From Methanobacteriota archaeon (lineage in GTDB: Archaea; Methanobacteriota; Methanobacteria; Methanobacteriales; Methanobacteriaceae): a stretch of DNA of 64,000 nt. Made by a program: the position numbers and the translations under genes. The stretch spans positions 62,001 to 126,000 of the forward strand of contig JAEYPF010000016.1 in NCBI GenBank assembly GCA_023411115.1, read 5' to 3'. Positions 1 through 7,818 of the stretch are shown in pieces (positions within the stretch are counted from its first letter, which is position 1; every line of letters begins with the position of its first letter). The notes beneath the pieces are model-generated. The model saw only the letters and a list, made by a program, of their open reading frames with translations, was not told where the DNA came from and did no database searches.

Positions 1-1370
1 GATGCAACAATTGCTGTTATACTTAATATTACTGAGATAAGGAAGGCTAATTGTATACTTGTTAAGAGTTCTGGATAATTTTGCGGATTAAATTGAACTG
101 CCCCAATATAAACTGCAAATATTACTAAAATCATTCCCATACCCAAAGTTTGGCCTATAAGTCTCATTGTACTTACTGTTGCAGACGCTACACCAAAATA
201 TTTCCTTTCTACTGATCCCATAATAGCATTTGTGTTGGGAGCTGAAAATAGCCCAATTCCAGTCCCTATAATAGCCAGGCCTAATATTATAAGGTATAAA
301 CTGGTTTCAGCTGTTATCAATGCAAAGATTAATAACCCAATCGTTATCATTCCCATTCCCAGTGAAGCTAATTTTCTAGGTTCGATCTTATCAGAAAGTC
401 TACCTGCAATTGGAGACATGATCACCATAAAAACAGTTTGAACTGCAAGAATTAGTCCGACTACTTTAGGATCAAATCCTTTTATAAACTGTAGGTATAG
501 ACTCAACAGAAAAACAACTGCAAATATACTCATATAACTTATAAGCGCTGCCAGGTTGGAGAATGCGAACATTCTATTTTTAAAAAATAATTTCATATCT
601 AAAACTGGTTGTTCAACCCTTAATTCCAATATAACGAAACTTATAAATCCTATAATGCCTAAAATGACCATTAATATTCCAAGTGTGCTTGTAATATTCG
701 AGAATCCTATTAAAGTCAGTGCAAGCATAATGATATAAAGTAAAGATCCCCAGTAGTCCAGTTTTTCCCCTTTACATTCTGCCCATTCTTTTCCTTTCAT
801 TTTCCAAAGTACAAGTGCAATTACAAGTAATCCTAATGGTACGATTAAATAAAAGATACTTCTCCAGCCAAAATATTGTGTTAAAAAGCCACCCAAGACT
901 GGACTTATGACAAATCCTGTGTAAAGTGCGGTGATATTTATTCCTATTGCTTTGCCTCTTTCTTGAGGAGGAAATGCCGATGTTATCATAGCAAGTCCTG
1001 TGACAAATATCATTGCACTTCCAATACCCTGAACAGCTCGGGTTATAATAAGTAATTCAGCTGAGGGAGATATAGCTGCTAAAAAAGAAGCGATGGTGAG
1101 AATTACAATACCATATGTAAAGATCTTTTTCATTCCATAAATATCGGCAATTCTACCGAAAGGAACTGCAAGCATTGCAGATGTTAAAAGATATGCTGTT
1201 GAAATCCAGCTTAAGAGGATTGCATTGACTGCTAATTCGTTTGCAATTGTAGGGAGTGCAATATTTATTGAAATAGCCATGAATGGACTTAAAAAGGAGG
1301 CTATGGTAGCAATCAGCAAAATTGCTGTTTTATTTATTTTTTGGTCTTTAACAGATGGTTGTGTTTCCAT
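1..1370 (-). CDS. DHA2-family MFS drug exporter (C-terminus beyond window)
   Basis: Proton-driven multidrug exporter of the 14-helix DHA2 (EmrB/QacA-like) branch of the major facilitator superfamily, in the cytoplasmic membrane. The frame is open from ATG at 1370 to the window edge (456 codons seen, C-terminus missing). It is almost entirely hydrophobic, with a motif-A loop GRIADIYGMKKIF after the second helix, a motif-C-like GFVISPVLGG in helix 5, and a second loop GRLSDKIEPRK in the C-terminal half. A weak ribosome site, AAGGTTG, precedes the start. It is divergent from the TrmB-type regulator at 1454, which is the natural candidate for its control. It is a clear paralogue of the gene at 4007-5362. 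The substrate cannot be predicted. Confidence 0.9.
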   Translation of the reverse strand, partial: METQPSVKDQKINKTAILLIATIASFLSPFMAISINIALPTIANELAVNAILLSWISTAYLLTSAMLAVPFGRIADIYGMKKIFTYGIVILTIASFLAAISPSAELLIITRAVQGIGSAMIFVTGLAMITSAFPPQERGKAIGINITALYTGFVISPVLGGFLTQYFGWRSIFYLIVPLGLLVIALVLWKMKGKEWAECKGEKLDYWGSLLYIIMLALTLIGFSNITSTLGILMVILGIIGFISFVILELRVEQPVLDMKLFFKNRMFAFSNLAALISYMSIFAVVFLLSLYLQFIKGFDPKVVGLILAVQTVFMVIMSPIAGRLSDKIEPRKLASLGMGMITIGLLIFALITAETSLYLIILGLAIIGTGIGLFSAPNTNAIMGSVERKYFGVASATVSTMRLIGQTLGMGMILVIFAVYIGAVQFNPQNYPELLTSIQLAFLISVILSITAIVA

Positions 1371-1410
1371 TTTATCAACCTTTTTCATAGATAAATAAAA
1401 TGGCAACTAA

Positions 1411-1418
1411 TATAAATA
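1411..1418 (+). promoter_or_regulatory. Probable TATA box of the TrmB-type gene
   Basis: TATAAATA lies about 25 bases before the likely transcription start and 36 bases before the ATG at 1454, inside the 83-bp divergent gap shared with the exporter gene. The position fits an archaeal TATA box; no B-recognition element was verified. Confidence 0.4.
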
Positions 1419-1453
1419 TAATGTAACTTTAGTAGGTGAATAGGTGACAAAGC

Positions 1454-2248
1454 ATGATGTTTGATGAGAAGATGCTGTCTGCATTGCAAAAACTGGGCTT
1501 AACACATTATGGTGCAAAGACTTACATCGTTATAACAAATTTTGGTCCTATTGACGCTTCAGAAACTGCAAAAGAGGCTAATATACCAAGGACAAAAATT
1601 TATGATGTATTAAATAAGTTAGAACAAGATGAATGGATAAATGTCAAGCATGGGAGACCAATGTTATTTACTGCTCGAGATCCACGAGGAATAATCGAAG
1701 AACGTAAATCAGATCTTTTCACTGAAATTGATTCCCTATCAAATGAAATGTCAATGATGTATGATCAGCAAATTAAAAAGGAAATGCCCAATGCATGGCT
1801 AATTCATGGCAAAAACAACATTACAGCAAAATCATTGGATATGGTATCAAAAGCCCAAAAAAGTATCATGATGCTTGGTGACCTATACTTTCCTGAAGAA
1901 GTAGAATCTCTAAAATCTATCATCTTAAAAGCCAAAAAAAATAATATTAGCTTTCGAATTATGGCAGGAGACATTATAAAGACCAGTGAAGGTGAAATTG
2001 ACCTTGTAAAAGCATTCGTAGATATTCAACCAGAAATGATAATTTCAGGAAAACCGCCCATAAAATACGTAATAGTCGATGAAAAAGAATTACTAATCAT
2101 GTTCCCCAAAATAAATGAAAATATTTTAGATCTTAACAAAGTAGTTGCTTTGTGGATCCCTAGCCCCGTAGTAGCATCTTCTATGGTCGATATGTTCAAT
2201 ATGAGGTGGAATGAATACATAAAAATGCAAATACGTAATAGTCAGTGA
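1454..2248 (+). CDS. TrmB-family transcriptional regulator
   Basis: Predicted DNA-binding regulator of the archaeal TrmB family. Residues about 8-75 form a winged helix-turn-helix (ALQKLGLTHYGAKTYI, then IPRTKIYDVLNKLEQDEWI), followed by a short helical linker and a phospholipase-D-like sensor domain (about 110-250). At 264 aa it is the usual family length. The start is ATG at 1454 with AGGTGA six bases upstream; a second ATG follows at once. It is divergent from the DHA2 exporter ending at 1370, so local control of that exporter by a small-molecule ligand is likely but inferred. Sugar-sensing TrmB proteins share the fold, but no sugar gene is adjacent. Confidence 0.85.
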   Translation: MMFDEKMLSALQKLGLTHYGAKTYIVITNFGPIDASETAKEANIPRTKIYDVLNKLEQDEWINVKHGRPMLFTARDPRGIIEERKSDLFTEIDSLSNEMSMMYDQQIKKEMPNAWLIHGKNNITAKSLDMVSKAQKSIMMLGDLYFPEEVESLKSIILKAKKNNISFRIMAGDIIKTSEGEIDLVKAFVDIQPEMIISGKPPIKYVIVDEKELLIMFPKINENILDLNKVVALWIPSPVVASSMVDMFNMRWNEYIKMQIRNSQ

Positions 2249-2290
2249 GTTACAATTCCAAAAATTAGATGAATAATATAACGACTATAC

Positions 2291-2310
2291 GTCTAAGATA
2301 GTCGAGTTAA
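2291..2310 (+). repeat. Degenerate copy of the dispersed GGCTAAAA-TAGTC motif
   Basis: GTCTAAGATAGTCGAGTTAA shares the CTAA-(7 nt)-TAGTCGAGTT core with the three good copies at 3919, 5622 and 9589. It lies just downstream of the TrmB gene. Confidence 0.35.
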
Positions 2311-2370
2311 ACAAAACTTATACCTATGAATCTGGAAAATCAAACTTAAAATTAAACTACAATTAATTAC

Positions 2371-2667
2371 CTATACAAATTCAGGGACATCCTTTAAATG
2401 GTCAGAATCTTTATTGTCATTGTCTGTGCGAATATATTTTTTTCCATTCACATTGACCACATTTATCTCCAACCCTTTTTTTAATCTATCCCCGTGTTTT
2501 AAAACCGTTATGAAAATTTTTCCATTCTCCAGTTCTGAAATCACCTTGGTTCGCAGCCAGTTCTCTCTCATTCCAAATGAACTGCCTGTCAATTTACCTA
2601 CTTTAACCCATTCGATGTATTTACCCATACTATCATATTTAACGCCAGTAACGCCGTAATCTGCCAT
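2371..2667 (-). CDS. DUF3892-like small protein
   Basis: Small cytoplasmic protein of 98 aa. It begins MADYGVTGVKYD, has a central WLRTKVISELENGKIFITV and ends near KYIRTDNDNKDSDHLKDVPEF. This layout (short strand, one helix, strands, then a Y-[IL]-R-T-D...D-[NH]-L...P tail) matches my memory of DUF3892. Function is unknown. It stands alone, convergent with the TrmB gene. Family assignment is by pattern only. Confidence 0.75.
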   Translation of the reverse strand: MADYGVTGVKYDSMGKYIEWVKVGKLTGSSFGMRENWLRTKVISELENGKIFITVLKHGDRLKKGLEINVVNVNGKKYIRTDNDNKDSDHLKDVPEFV

Positions 2668-2877
2668 ATTATTACCCTTATTGAATTAAAATTCATATTA
2701 AGTTTTAAAAAAACAAAAAAAATAGATAAATTTAAATGAAAATTAAATTTTAAAAGCTCATGATCCAGGTTTTCTGAAGATTTGATATCTTAATAAAACC
2801 TTGGTGTACTAATGTTATAATTTAAAGCATTAATACAGAATAGGAGTATTAAAAATTAACTTAAAACTTAAATTAAA

Positions 2878-3102
2878 CTATTCTACTACTTCTGCAAAAG
2901 CGAAGTTCCTTCTAGTGGAAGTGATTTTGATTTTAACTTCATCGCCTTTTTTGGCTCCACTTACAAAAACTATGAAACCTTCTACTTTAGCAATTCCGTC
3001 TCCATCTCTTCCCATATCTTCTATTTTAACATCGTATTCTTCACCTTCGTTTACAGGAGAAGAATTTGAGTAATTATCTCTTCCGTAATTATTTTTAAAC
3101 AA
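2878..3102 (-). CDS. Stand-alone TRAM-domain RNA-binding protein
   Basis: A 74-aa protein that is nearly all TRAM domain: a basic, Asn-rich leader (residues 1-15), then an OB-like beta barrel with the signature KIEDMGRDGDGIAKVEGFIVFV and GAKKGDEVKIKITSTRRNFAFAEVVE. TRAM domains bind RNA; free-standing archaeal ones have been described as cold-responsive RNA chaperones, replacing bacterial CspA-type proteins. The single-gene setting and long AT-rich leader fit independent regulation. The next 400 bases upstream hold a hairpin cluster. Confidence 0.88.
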   Translation of the reverse strand: MFKNNYGRDNYSNSSPVNEGEEYDVKIEDMGRDGDGIAKVEGFIVFVSGAKKGDEVKIKITSTRRNFAFAEVVE

Positions 3103-3260
3103 TTTTTCACGTCCTTAACATAGCCTAAAAAAGGCTTAAATATTTCCTTTATTTTTGATACTATATAAAGTGATGTATTTCAAAAGACGAACCATTGAAA
3201 ATTGTCAAAGCCCATATGTTTTACATTGCCAAACATTTATGTTTTAGTGCTGCAAAACCT

Positions 3261-3480
3261 TAAAAAATCGTAGATTTTTTAGGCAAAGATGCGTAGCATG
3301 CAAAATTTAAAATTTTCGATACCTGCAAAACTATAAAAATCGAAGATTTGGTGTAGAAACTTCGTTTCTCTAACTTTCAGTTTTGCGGTTCGGAAAACTG
3401 CCAAAATTGAAATTTTGACAGCATTTTCCTCCAGCTTTGTTTGTGGCCGAGGAAACAAATTTTCCAGATAACCTTACGGC
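3261..3480. repeat. Cluster of short hairpins (intergenic palindromic element)
   Basis: In this gene-free stretch (3103-3538) I see stacked short inverted repeats, most with 3-base loops: 3261-3281 (TAAAAAATC/GATTTTTTA, loop GTA), 3302-3316 (AAAATT/AATTTT), 3337-3349 (AAATC/GATTT, loop GAA), 3356-3368 (GAAAC/GTTTC, loop TTC) and a larger pair GCAAAACT (3325-3332)/AGTTTTGC (3379-3386) enclosing two of them. A CCAAAATT...AATTTTG hairpin follows near 3401-3417. The style matches the clusters at 16747 and 31137. There is no coding potential. Confidence 0.6.
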
Positions 3481-3538
3481 TAAAAATAACCATTTAAACC
3501 AAAACATTAATTGAGATAACTTGCTTATCTGCTTTCAA

Positions 3539-3784
3539 TCATTTGATATTTTTCTGCTTTATTTCTGCTTTTAATGTTTCTTCGATTTCATCTGCCATTA
3601 GAATTATTTCAAGATATTTATCGTTATCCTGGAATTTACGTGCATTTTCTTTAATTTTATTTATATTTTCAAATGATTTTTTAAACTCATCTGCTTTTTT
3701 TGGTTTAAGGTTTGGGTCCTTATTTGCAAGTAATCTTAATTTAAAAAGTACAAACCAGAATTCATCATTTTCATAATATTCCAT
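3539..3784 (-). CDS. Hypothetical helical protein
   Basis: An 81-aa charged, mostly helical protein (MEYYENDEFWFVLFKLRLLANKDP... ending IKQKNIK). No family recognised and no membrane segment or metal motif. Only a weak ribosome site (GTTGAT) precedes the ATG. Amino-acid composition looks like a real small soluble protein, but nothing in its surroundings suggests a role. Confidence 0.5.
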   Translation of the reverse strand: MEYYENDEFWFVLFKLRLLANKDPNLKPKKADEFKKSFENINKIKENARKFQDNDKYLEIILMADEIEETLKAEIKQKNIK

Positions 3785-3918
3785 AATATCAACATATTAT
3801 TTAGTTTTGAACACATTTTTCAATGCAATTAAAAATATGGAACTTATTATATAAATATAATACTATTATATACATTAGTAATAAAAAATAGGAAAGATAG
3901 CTGGTAAAATAGGGCAAT

Positions 3919-3943
3919 CATGTGGCTAAAACTAGTCAAGTTA
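3919..3943 (+). repeat. Dispersed 25-bp motif, copy 1
   Basis: CATGTGGCTAAAA, then one or two variable bases, TAGTC and AAGTTA. Near-identical copies are at 5622-5646 and 9589-9613, all on the plus strand and all beside DHA2 exporter genes. A shorter relative (ACTAAAAATAATCGAGTTAAC) follows at 3959-3979. Confidence 0.6.
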
Positions 3944-4006
3944 AAGAAAAAAAATTTTACTAAAAATAATCGAGTTAACTGAATACTAATAGTTATAACT
4001 ATTTTT

Positions 4007-5362
4007 TTAATCTTCAAATATTGATGTGAAAATTCCAATTGCACTTAAAACAGCAACAGCAACAAGTGCAATTTTAATGCTTGTAAATAGTTCTGGATAA
4101 TTAGAAGGCATAATTTGCGCATTTCCCAAAATAGCAGAAATAATTAACGTTACTATGCCCATTCCAAATATCTGCCCCATAGATCTCACATTACTTAATG
4201 TAGCGCTTGCAATTCCAAAATATTTATTATCCACTGAACTCATAACCACCTTGGTATTTGAAGAATAGAATAAACCTATACCTGCTCCAAAGATAATAAG
4301 GGAAACTCCTCCTAAATATGAGGCATTTTCATAATCAATTAAGGTCATAAGAGCCACACCAATGGTTGTTAACACCATCCCTGCAGTTGATACATTTCTA
4401 GGATCAATTTTATCTGATAATCTTCCTGCAAAAGGAGATACAATGACCATCATAATTGATTGAATAGAAACTATTAAGCCTGCTGTAAGAGGACTATATC
4501 CTTTTAAATATTGTAAATAGAGGGTTAGAATAAACCCCACCGATACAAATGCACCGTAATTTATAAATGCAGTGATATTTCCAAAGGTAAAACTTTTACT
4601 TTTGAATAAATCTAAATTAATCAAAGGAAAAGCAACTCTTTTTTCGACTAGATAGAATACTGAAAGTCCAATTATTCCCGCAATTACAAGAAACAAACTG
4701 TAATTGTTAGTTGAATCTGAAAAACCATAAATTATGAATATAAGAGATATGCCCAGCAGAAATGATCCTAAAATATCTAATTTCTCTCCTTCCGCATCTA
4801 CCCACTCATGTTTGAACCGTGTGATTGCAAAAGCTGCTATTATTCCTATTACAGTATCTAAATAGAATAATGTTCTCCATCCTACAATTTCAGTGATAGC
4901 CCCTCCAAGTATTGGTCCAAATATTAACCCTACAAAAACACCCATTGAGGTTAACCCAAAGGCCCTACCTCTTTCATTTACGGGAAATGCTGATGATATC
5001 ATGGCATTTAAATTGGCAAATATCATTGCGTTACCTATAGCTTGAAAAATCCGGGTAAAAAGGAACATTTCTCCAGAAGTGGAGAAAGCAGATATAAATG
5101 AGCTTATGGTGAAAATAATTAATCCGTATTGAAAGATACGTTTTCGCCCGTATATATCCCCAACCCTACCAAATGGAATATAAAGTATAGCATTAATAAG
5201 CAGATAAACTGTTGATATCAATGTTAAAGATACAGCAGACAAATCAAATTCATAAGCTATAGCAGGTAATGCCAGGTTAATGGATGATCTAACAAATGGC
5301 GTAAGAAATGATACTAAAATTCCCACTATTAAAAGATCTTTTTTAAGTTCTTTGTAATCCAA
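4007..5362 (-). CDS. DHA2-family MFS drug exporter
   Basis: Fourteen-helix DHA2 multidrug:H+ antiporter, 451 aa, complete. Motif A loops GRVGDIYGRKRIF (after TM2) and GRLSDKIDPRNVS (second half) and the motif-C region GLIFGPILGG are visible. The start is TTG at 5362 with AGGTG seven bases upstream; no in-frame ATG lies near. It is closely related over its whole length to the partial gene at 1-1370 (same SINLALPAIA/SINIALPTIA opening), so the two are probably an old local duplication. It is not next to an obvious regulator. Substrate unknown. Confidence 0.92.
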   Translation of the reverse strand: MDYKELKKDLLIVGILVSFLTPFVRSSINLALPAIAYEFDLSAVSLTLISTVYLLINAILYIPFGRVGDIYGRKRIFQYGLIIFTISSFISAFSTSGEMFLFTRIFQAIGNAMIFANLNAMISSAFPVNERGRAFGLTSMGVFVGLIFGPILGGAITEIVGWRTLFYLDTVIGIIAAFAITRFKHEWVDAEGEKLDILGSFLLGISLIFIIYGFSDSTNNYSLFLVIAGIIGLSVFYLVEKRVAFPLINLDLFKSKSFTFGNITAFINYGAFVSVGFILTLYLQYLKGYSPLTAGLIVSIQSIMMVIVSPFAGRLSDKIDPRNVSTAGMVLTTIGVALMTLIDYENASYLGGVSLIIFGAGIGLFYSSNTKVVMSSVDNKYFGIASATLSNVRSMGQIFGMGIVTLIISAILGNAQIMPSNYPELFTSIKIALVAVAVLSAIGIFTSIFED

Positions 5363-5771
5363 TTAAAGCACCTGCATCAAAAAATTTTAACTGAAATTGA
5401 GTGTTGGTCAATTCTATAACTGCATAACTATTTAATGATAGTTTTTTACTAATATTTAAATAATAGTACACTATTTAGCATAATAGGAGTAATTGAAAAG
5501 TCCAGGAATAAAAATTTTATTTGAGTTTGTATAACTTGTAGCTGATTGACATATAATAAAGCAAAAAAGGGGTAACAGTTTAATTAAATTTTTATGTATT
5601 CTTTTTTCTCAATATAGAGACCATGTGGCTAAAATTAGTCTAATTAACGAGGTGAATTCTAGATTTTGTAATCCAAAAAAATAGGTTAGAAATTATCCAA
5701 GACATAAGTCCTAGACAATTTAAAAAAAAATTAAAATATAATTTTATTTATGAAAATTTATTTCTCTCTAA
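5363..5771. other. Gene-free stretch with one dispersed motif copy
   Basis: About 410 AT-rich bases between the exporter start and the 68-aa gene. Both neighbours are on the minus strand. Apart from the 25-bp motif at 5622-5646 I see no coding frame or RNA gene. Confidence 0.6.
5622..5646 (+). repeat. Dispersed 25-bp motif, copy 2
   Basis: CATGTGGCTAAAA, T, TAGTC, TAATTA: 21 or more of 25 positions match copies 1 and 3. It lies upstream of the exporter gene at 4007-5362, whereas copy 1 lies downstream of that gene, so the pair flanks it. Confidence 0.6.
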
Positions 5772-5978
5772 TTATTCTACAGCGATACATTCCCATGGTT
5801 GGGCTTCCGTATCAATAGTGGCGAATAATTCTTTTTCTACATCCTGGAATAAATCCTCACAGCTGAATTCTAAATCTGCAGCTTTTTTAACTGGATACAT
5901 TCTGCCTCTTGCACTTTTAACGATTATATCGCCATCTCTACTTAAACCAACTATTAATTGTTTTATTTCTTTTGCCAT
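5772..5978 (-). CDS. Hypothetical small protein
   Basis: A 68-aa soluble protein (MAKEIKQLIVGLSRDGDIIVKSARGRMYPVKKAADLEFSC...) with a short beta-rich start and an acidic C-terminal half (CEDLFQDVEKELFATIDTEAQPWECIAVE). The two Cys residues are isolated, so no zinc site. No family recognised. It probably belongs to a lineage-specific set of short proteins; there is no operon partner. Confidence 0.55.
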   Translation of the reverse strand: MAKEIKQLIVGLSRDGDIIVKSARGRMYPVKKAADLEFSCEDLFQDVEKELFATIDTEAQPWECIAVE

Positions 5979-6152
5979 ATTATCACAATTTTCAGAATTA
6001 ATTTAATTTTTATTCATTCACTAATTGCTTAAGAAAATCTCTAATATTTTCTATCTACAATATTTTTATACTTCACAATATAAGTACTATTATTTTAAAT
6101 TTTTAATAGTATCTGCTTTAAGGATAGATTATAAATTTTTCAGGTAACTTAA

Positions 6153-6341
6153 ATGACTAAAAAAGAAAATAAACCAGTAATGGAAGGTAATTATAATATT
6201 GGACCATTTTCCAATTGCGCATCCGTAAAATCACGAAAAGAAGGCTTTAAAGAGTCCATATGTGAAATTTGTGACAGGATATTTACAACTGATAAAGATA
6301 TTTACATTTGTCCAGATTGCCAGGAAAAATCCAATAAATAA
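6153..6341 (+). CDS. Small zinc-ribbon protein
   Basis: A 62-aa protein whose last third carries CEIC (about residues 37-40) and CPDC (53-56) separated by 12 residues, a rubredoxin-type zinc knuckle pair. Cys-23 in SNCAS is a possible extra ligand. The N-terminus is polar. Likely a zinc-binding adaptor or nucleic-acid-contacting protein; its partner is unknown. It stands alone, followed by a possible U-rich stop region. Confidence 0.65.
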   Translation: MTKKENKPVMEGNYNIGPFSNCASVKSRKEGFKESICEICDRIFTTDKDIYICPDCQEKSNK

Positions 6342-6440
6342 ATAGTTCTCATATGGCTATTCAATCAACGAATTAAATCCGTTTTTGAAAAATAGGAACT
6401 CTTTTTAATAAAAAAAGAAATTGGGTTAAATTGATACCTG

Positions 6441-7019
6441 TTATTTTGCCATAGATCGTTGAATTCTCTCATTCATCTGTCTTCTGAAATTCTGGTAAAT
6501 TTCTGCATTTTCTTTTTCTGCTAATCCACCATCAAGACCTTTTACAACTTCTTCTGAAGGAATACTGCTTGAATTAACCATTTTTTCGTACTTGAAGGAA
6601 GGCTAGTTGTCAGGTAAATCTGCAAGATGTACAAATTCCATATTGTAAGGCATTATATCTATCTGTTCTTCTAAAACCTTATCAACATACTTTTTATTAG
6701 GTTCAAATACTATCAAAGGCCTGATAGAGTCAATTTGCATGATATCTTCAATGTCCCTGCCTTCATATTTTTTAATTAAATCTGCGCACATGTTAAAGTG
6801 GGTGATTTCCATCTGTGCAAAGTGTTCCCACAATCTTTTTATTCTACGATTTGGCTCGGTCATAGCGGCAGAATAATAGTTGTATGCTTCATTAAGCTGT
6901 ATCAGTGCTACTTTTTCAAGCATAGTTTCATTAGGGTCAAATAATAATTCCAATAAAATTAAATACTGACTTAAAATAATACTATAATTTAGTTTGTGTG
7001 GGGCAGCTATAATGATCAA
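6441..7019 (-). pseudogene. Ferritin-like protein with in-frame amber and doubtful N-terminus
   Basis: Minus-strand frame resembling ferritin-like/rubrerythrin-fold proteins: LFDPNETMLEKVALIQLNEAYNYY, then LWEHFAQMEITHFNMCADLIKKYEG with the E..H spacing of a carboxylate/His metal site. After DLPDN there is a TAG (6603-6605), and the same frame then continues for 53 codons (PSFKYEKMVNSSSIP... to RSMAK) to TAA at 6441. DN-[W]-PSFKYEKMVN reads naturally if the TAG was TGG. The 5' part overlaps the start of the divergent HXXEE gene at 7012 and looks truncated. Either a recent pseudogene or a read-through gene; I favour decay. Confidence 0.7.
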
Positions 7020-7593
7020 TTGGCTTTATAATAATTGGGCAAAATTATGTCTTTTTCTTGCGATTATAGTTACTATACTCATCTATATTTTTATAACACC
7101 TGATAATCTCCTCCTATTTTTGATCTGGATACAGCTTCCTATTTATCTATTACATCAGTTTGAGGAGCATACCTGGAATGGGTTTAAAAATTATGTTAAC
7201 AGGAGTGTATTCAAGGTTAAAGATGGTGATTTCCCTTTAAACAATAAAATCATATTTTGGGTTAATATTCCCCTTATCTGGGTTCTAATACCTATTTTCT
7301 CAGGTTTGTCATCTGTAAATATAATGTTTGGCTTGTGGATCCCCTATGTTGCTGTATTTAATAGTTTAACACATGTAATTGTTTCAGTACGGAATCGAGA
7401 ATATAATCCGGGATTACTTGTAAGTTTAATATTAGGAATTCCAGCAGGAATCTATACTTTAATCATATTTTATTCTTATATTCAAGTTCCAATGTTAGTT
7501 TCAGCCATATCAATCTTTTTTGCAGTATTATTACATGTAATTGTATTTGGCATCATAAGAATGAACTATAAAAAACAGAGTAATGCCTATTAA
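7012..7593 (+). CDS. HXXEE-domain membrane protein
   Basis: Integral membrane protein of 193 aa with about five or six hydrophobic helices. The diagnostic motif LLHQFEEHTWNGF (about residues 44-56) gives H-x-x-E-E-H, the hallmark of the HXXEE family, of unknown function but with a possible metal site in the membrane. I chose ATG at 7012; a TTG six codons earlier (6994) is in frame. Its 5' region abuts the ferritin-like pseudogene, and a decayed partial copy of this gene lies at 9633-9795, so this locus has been rearranged. Confidence 0.8.
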   Translation: MINWLYNNWAKLCLFLAIIVTILIYIFITPDNLLLFLIWIQLPIYLLHQFEEHTWNGFKNYVNRSVFKVKDGDFPLNNKIIFWVNIPLIWVLIPIFSGLSSVNIMFGLWIPYVAVFNSLTHVIVSVRNREYNPGLLVSLILGIPAGIYTLIIFYSYIQVPMLVSAISIFFAVLLHVIVFGIIRMNYKKQSNAY

Positions 7594-7818
7594 TTTACTT
7601 TTTGTATTTTATCTTTATTTTTGCCAGAGTATAGCTATAAATAACTTGTATTATATAATATTATAATACAATCAGAATAAAGGACAGATAATATTCGAAT
7701 AAATTTCAAATTAATCTCCTATGGATTGTTATGTATTCCCATTTCCATTAATATCTCATATTTACTAATACTAATCGTTGAATTTTGCTTTTAGAACCAT
7801 AAATTTAGGAGCTATAAA

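Noticed and set aside
6603..6605. TAG read as pyrrolysine
   Set aside because: No pyl gene in the window and Methanobacteriales generally lack it; TGG to TAG fits the residue context better.
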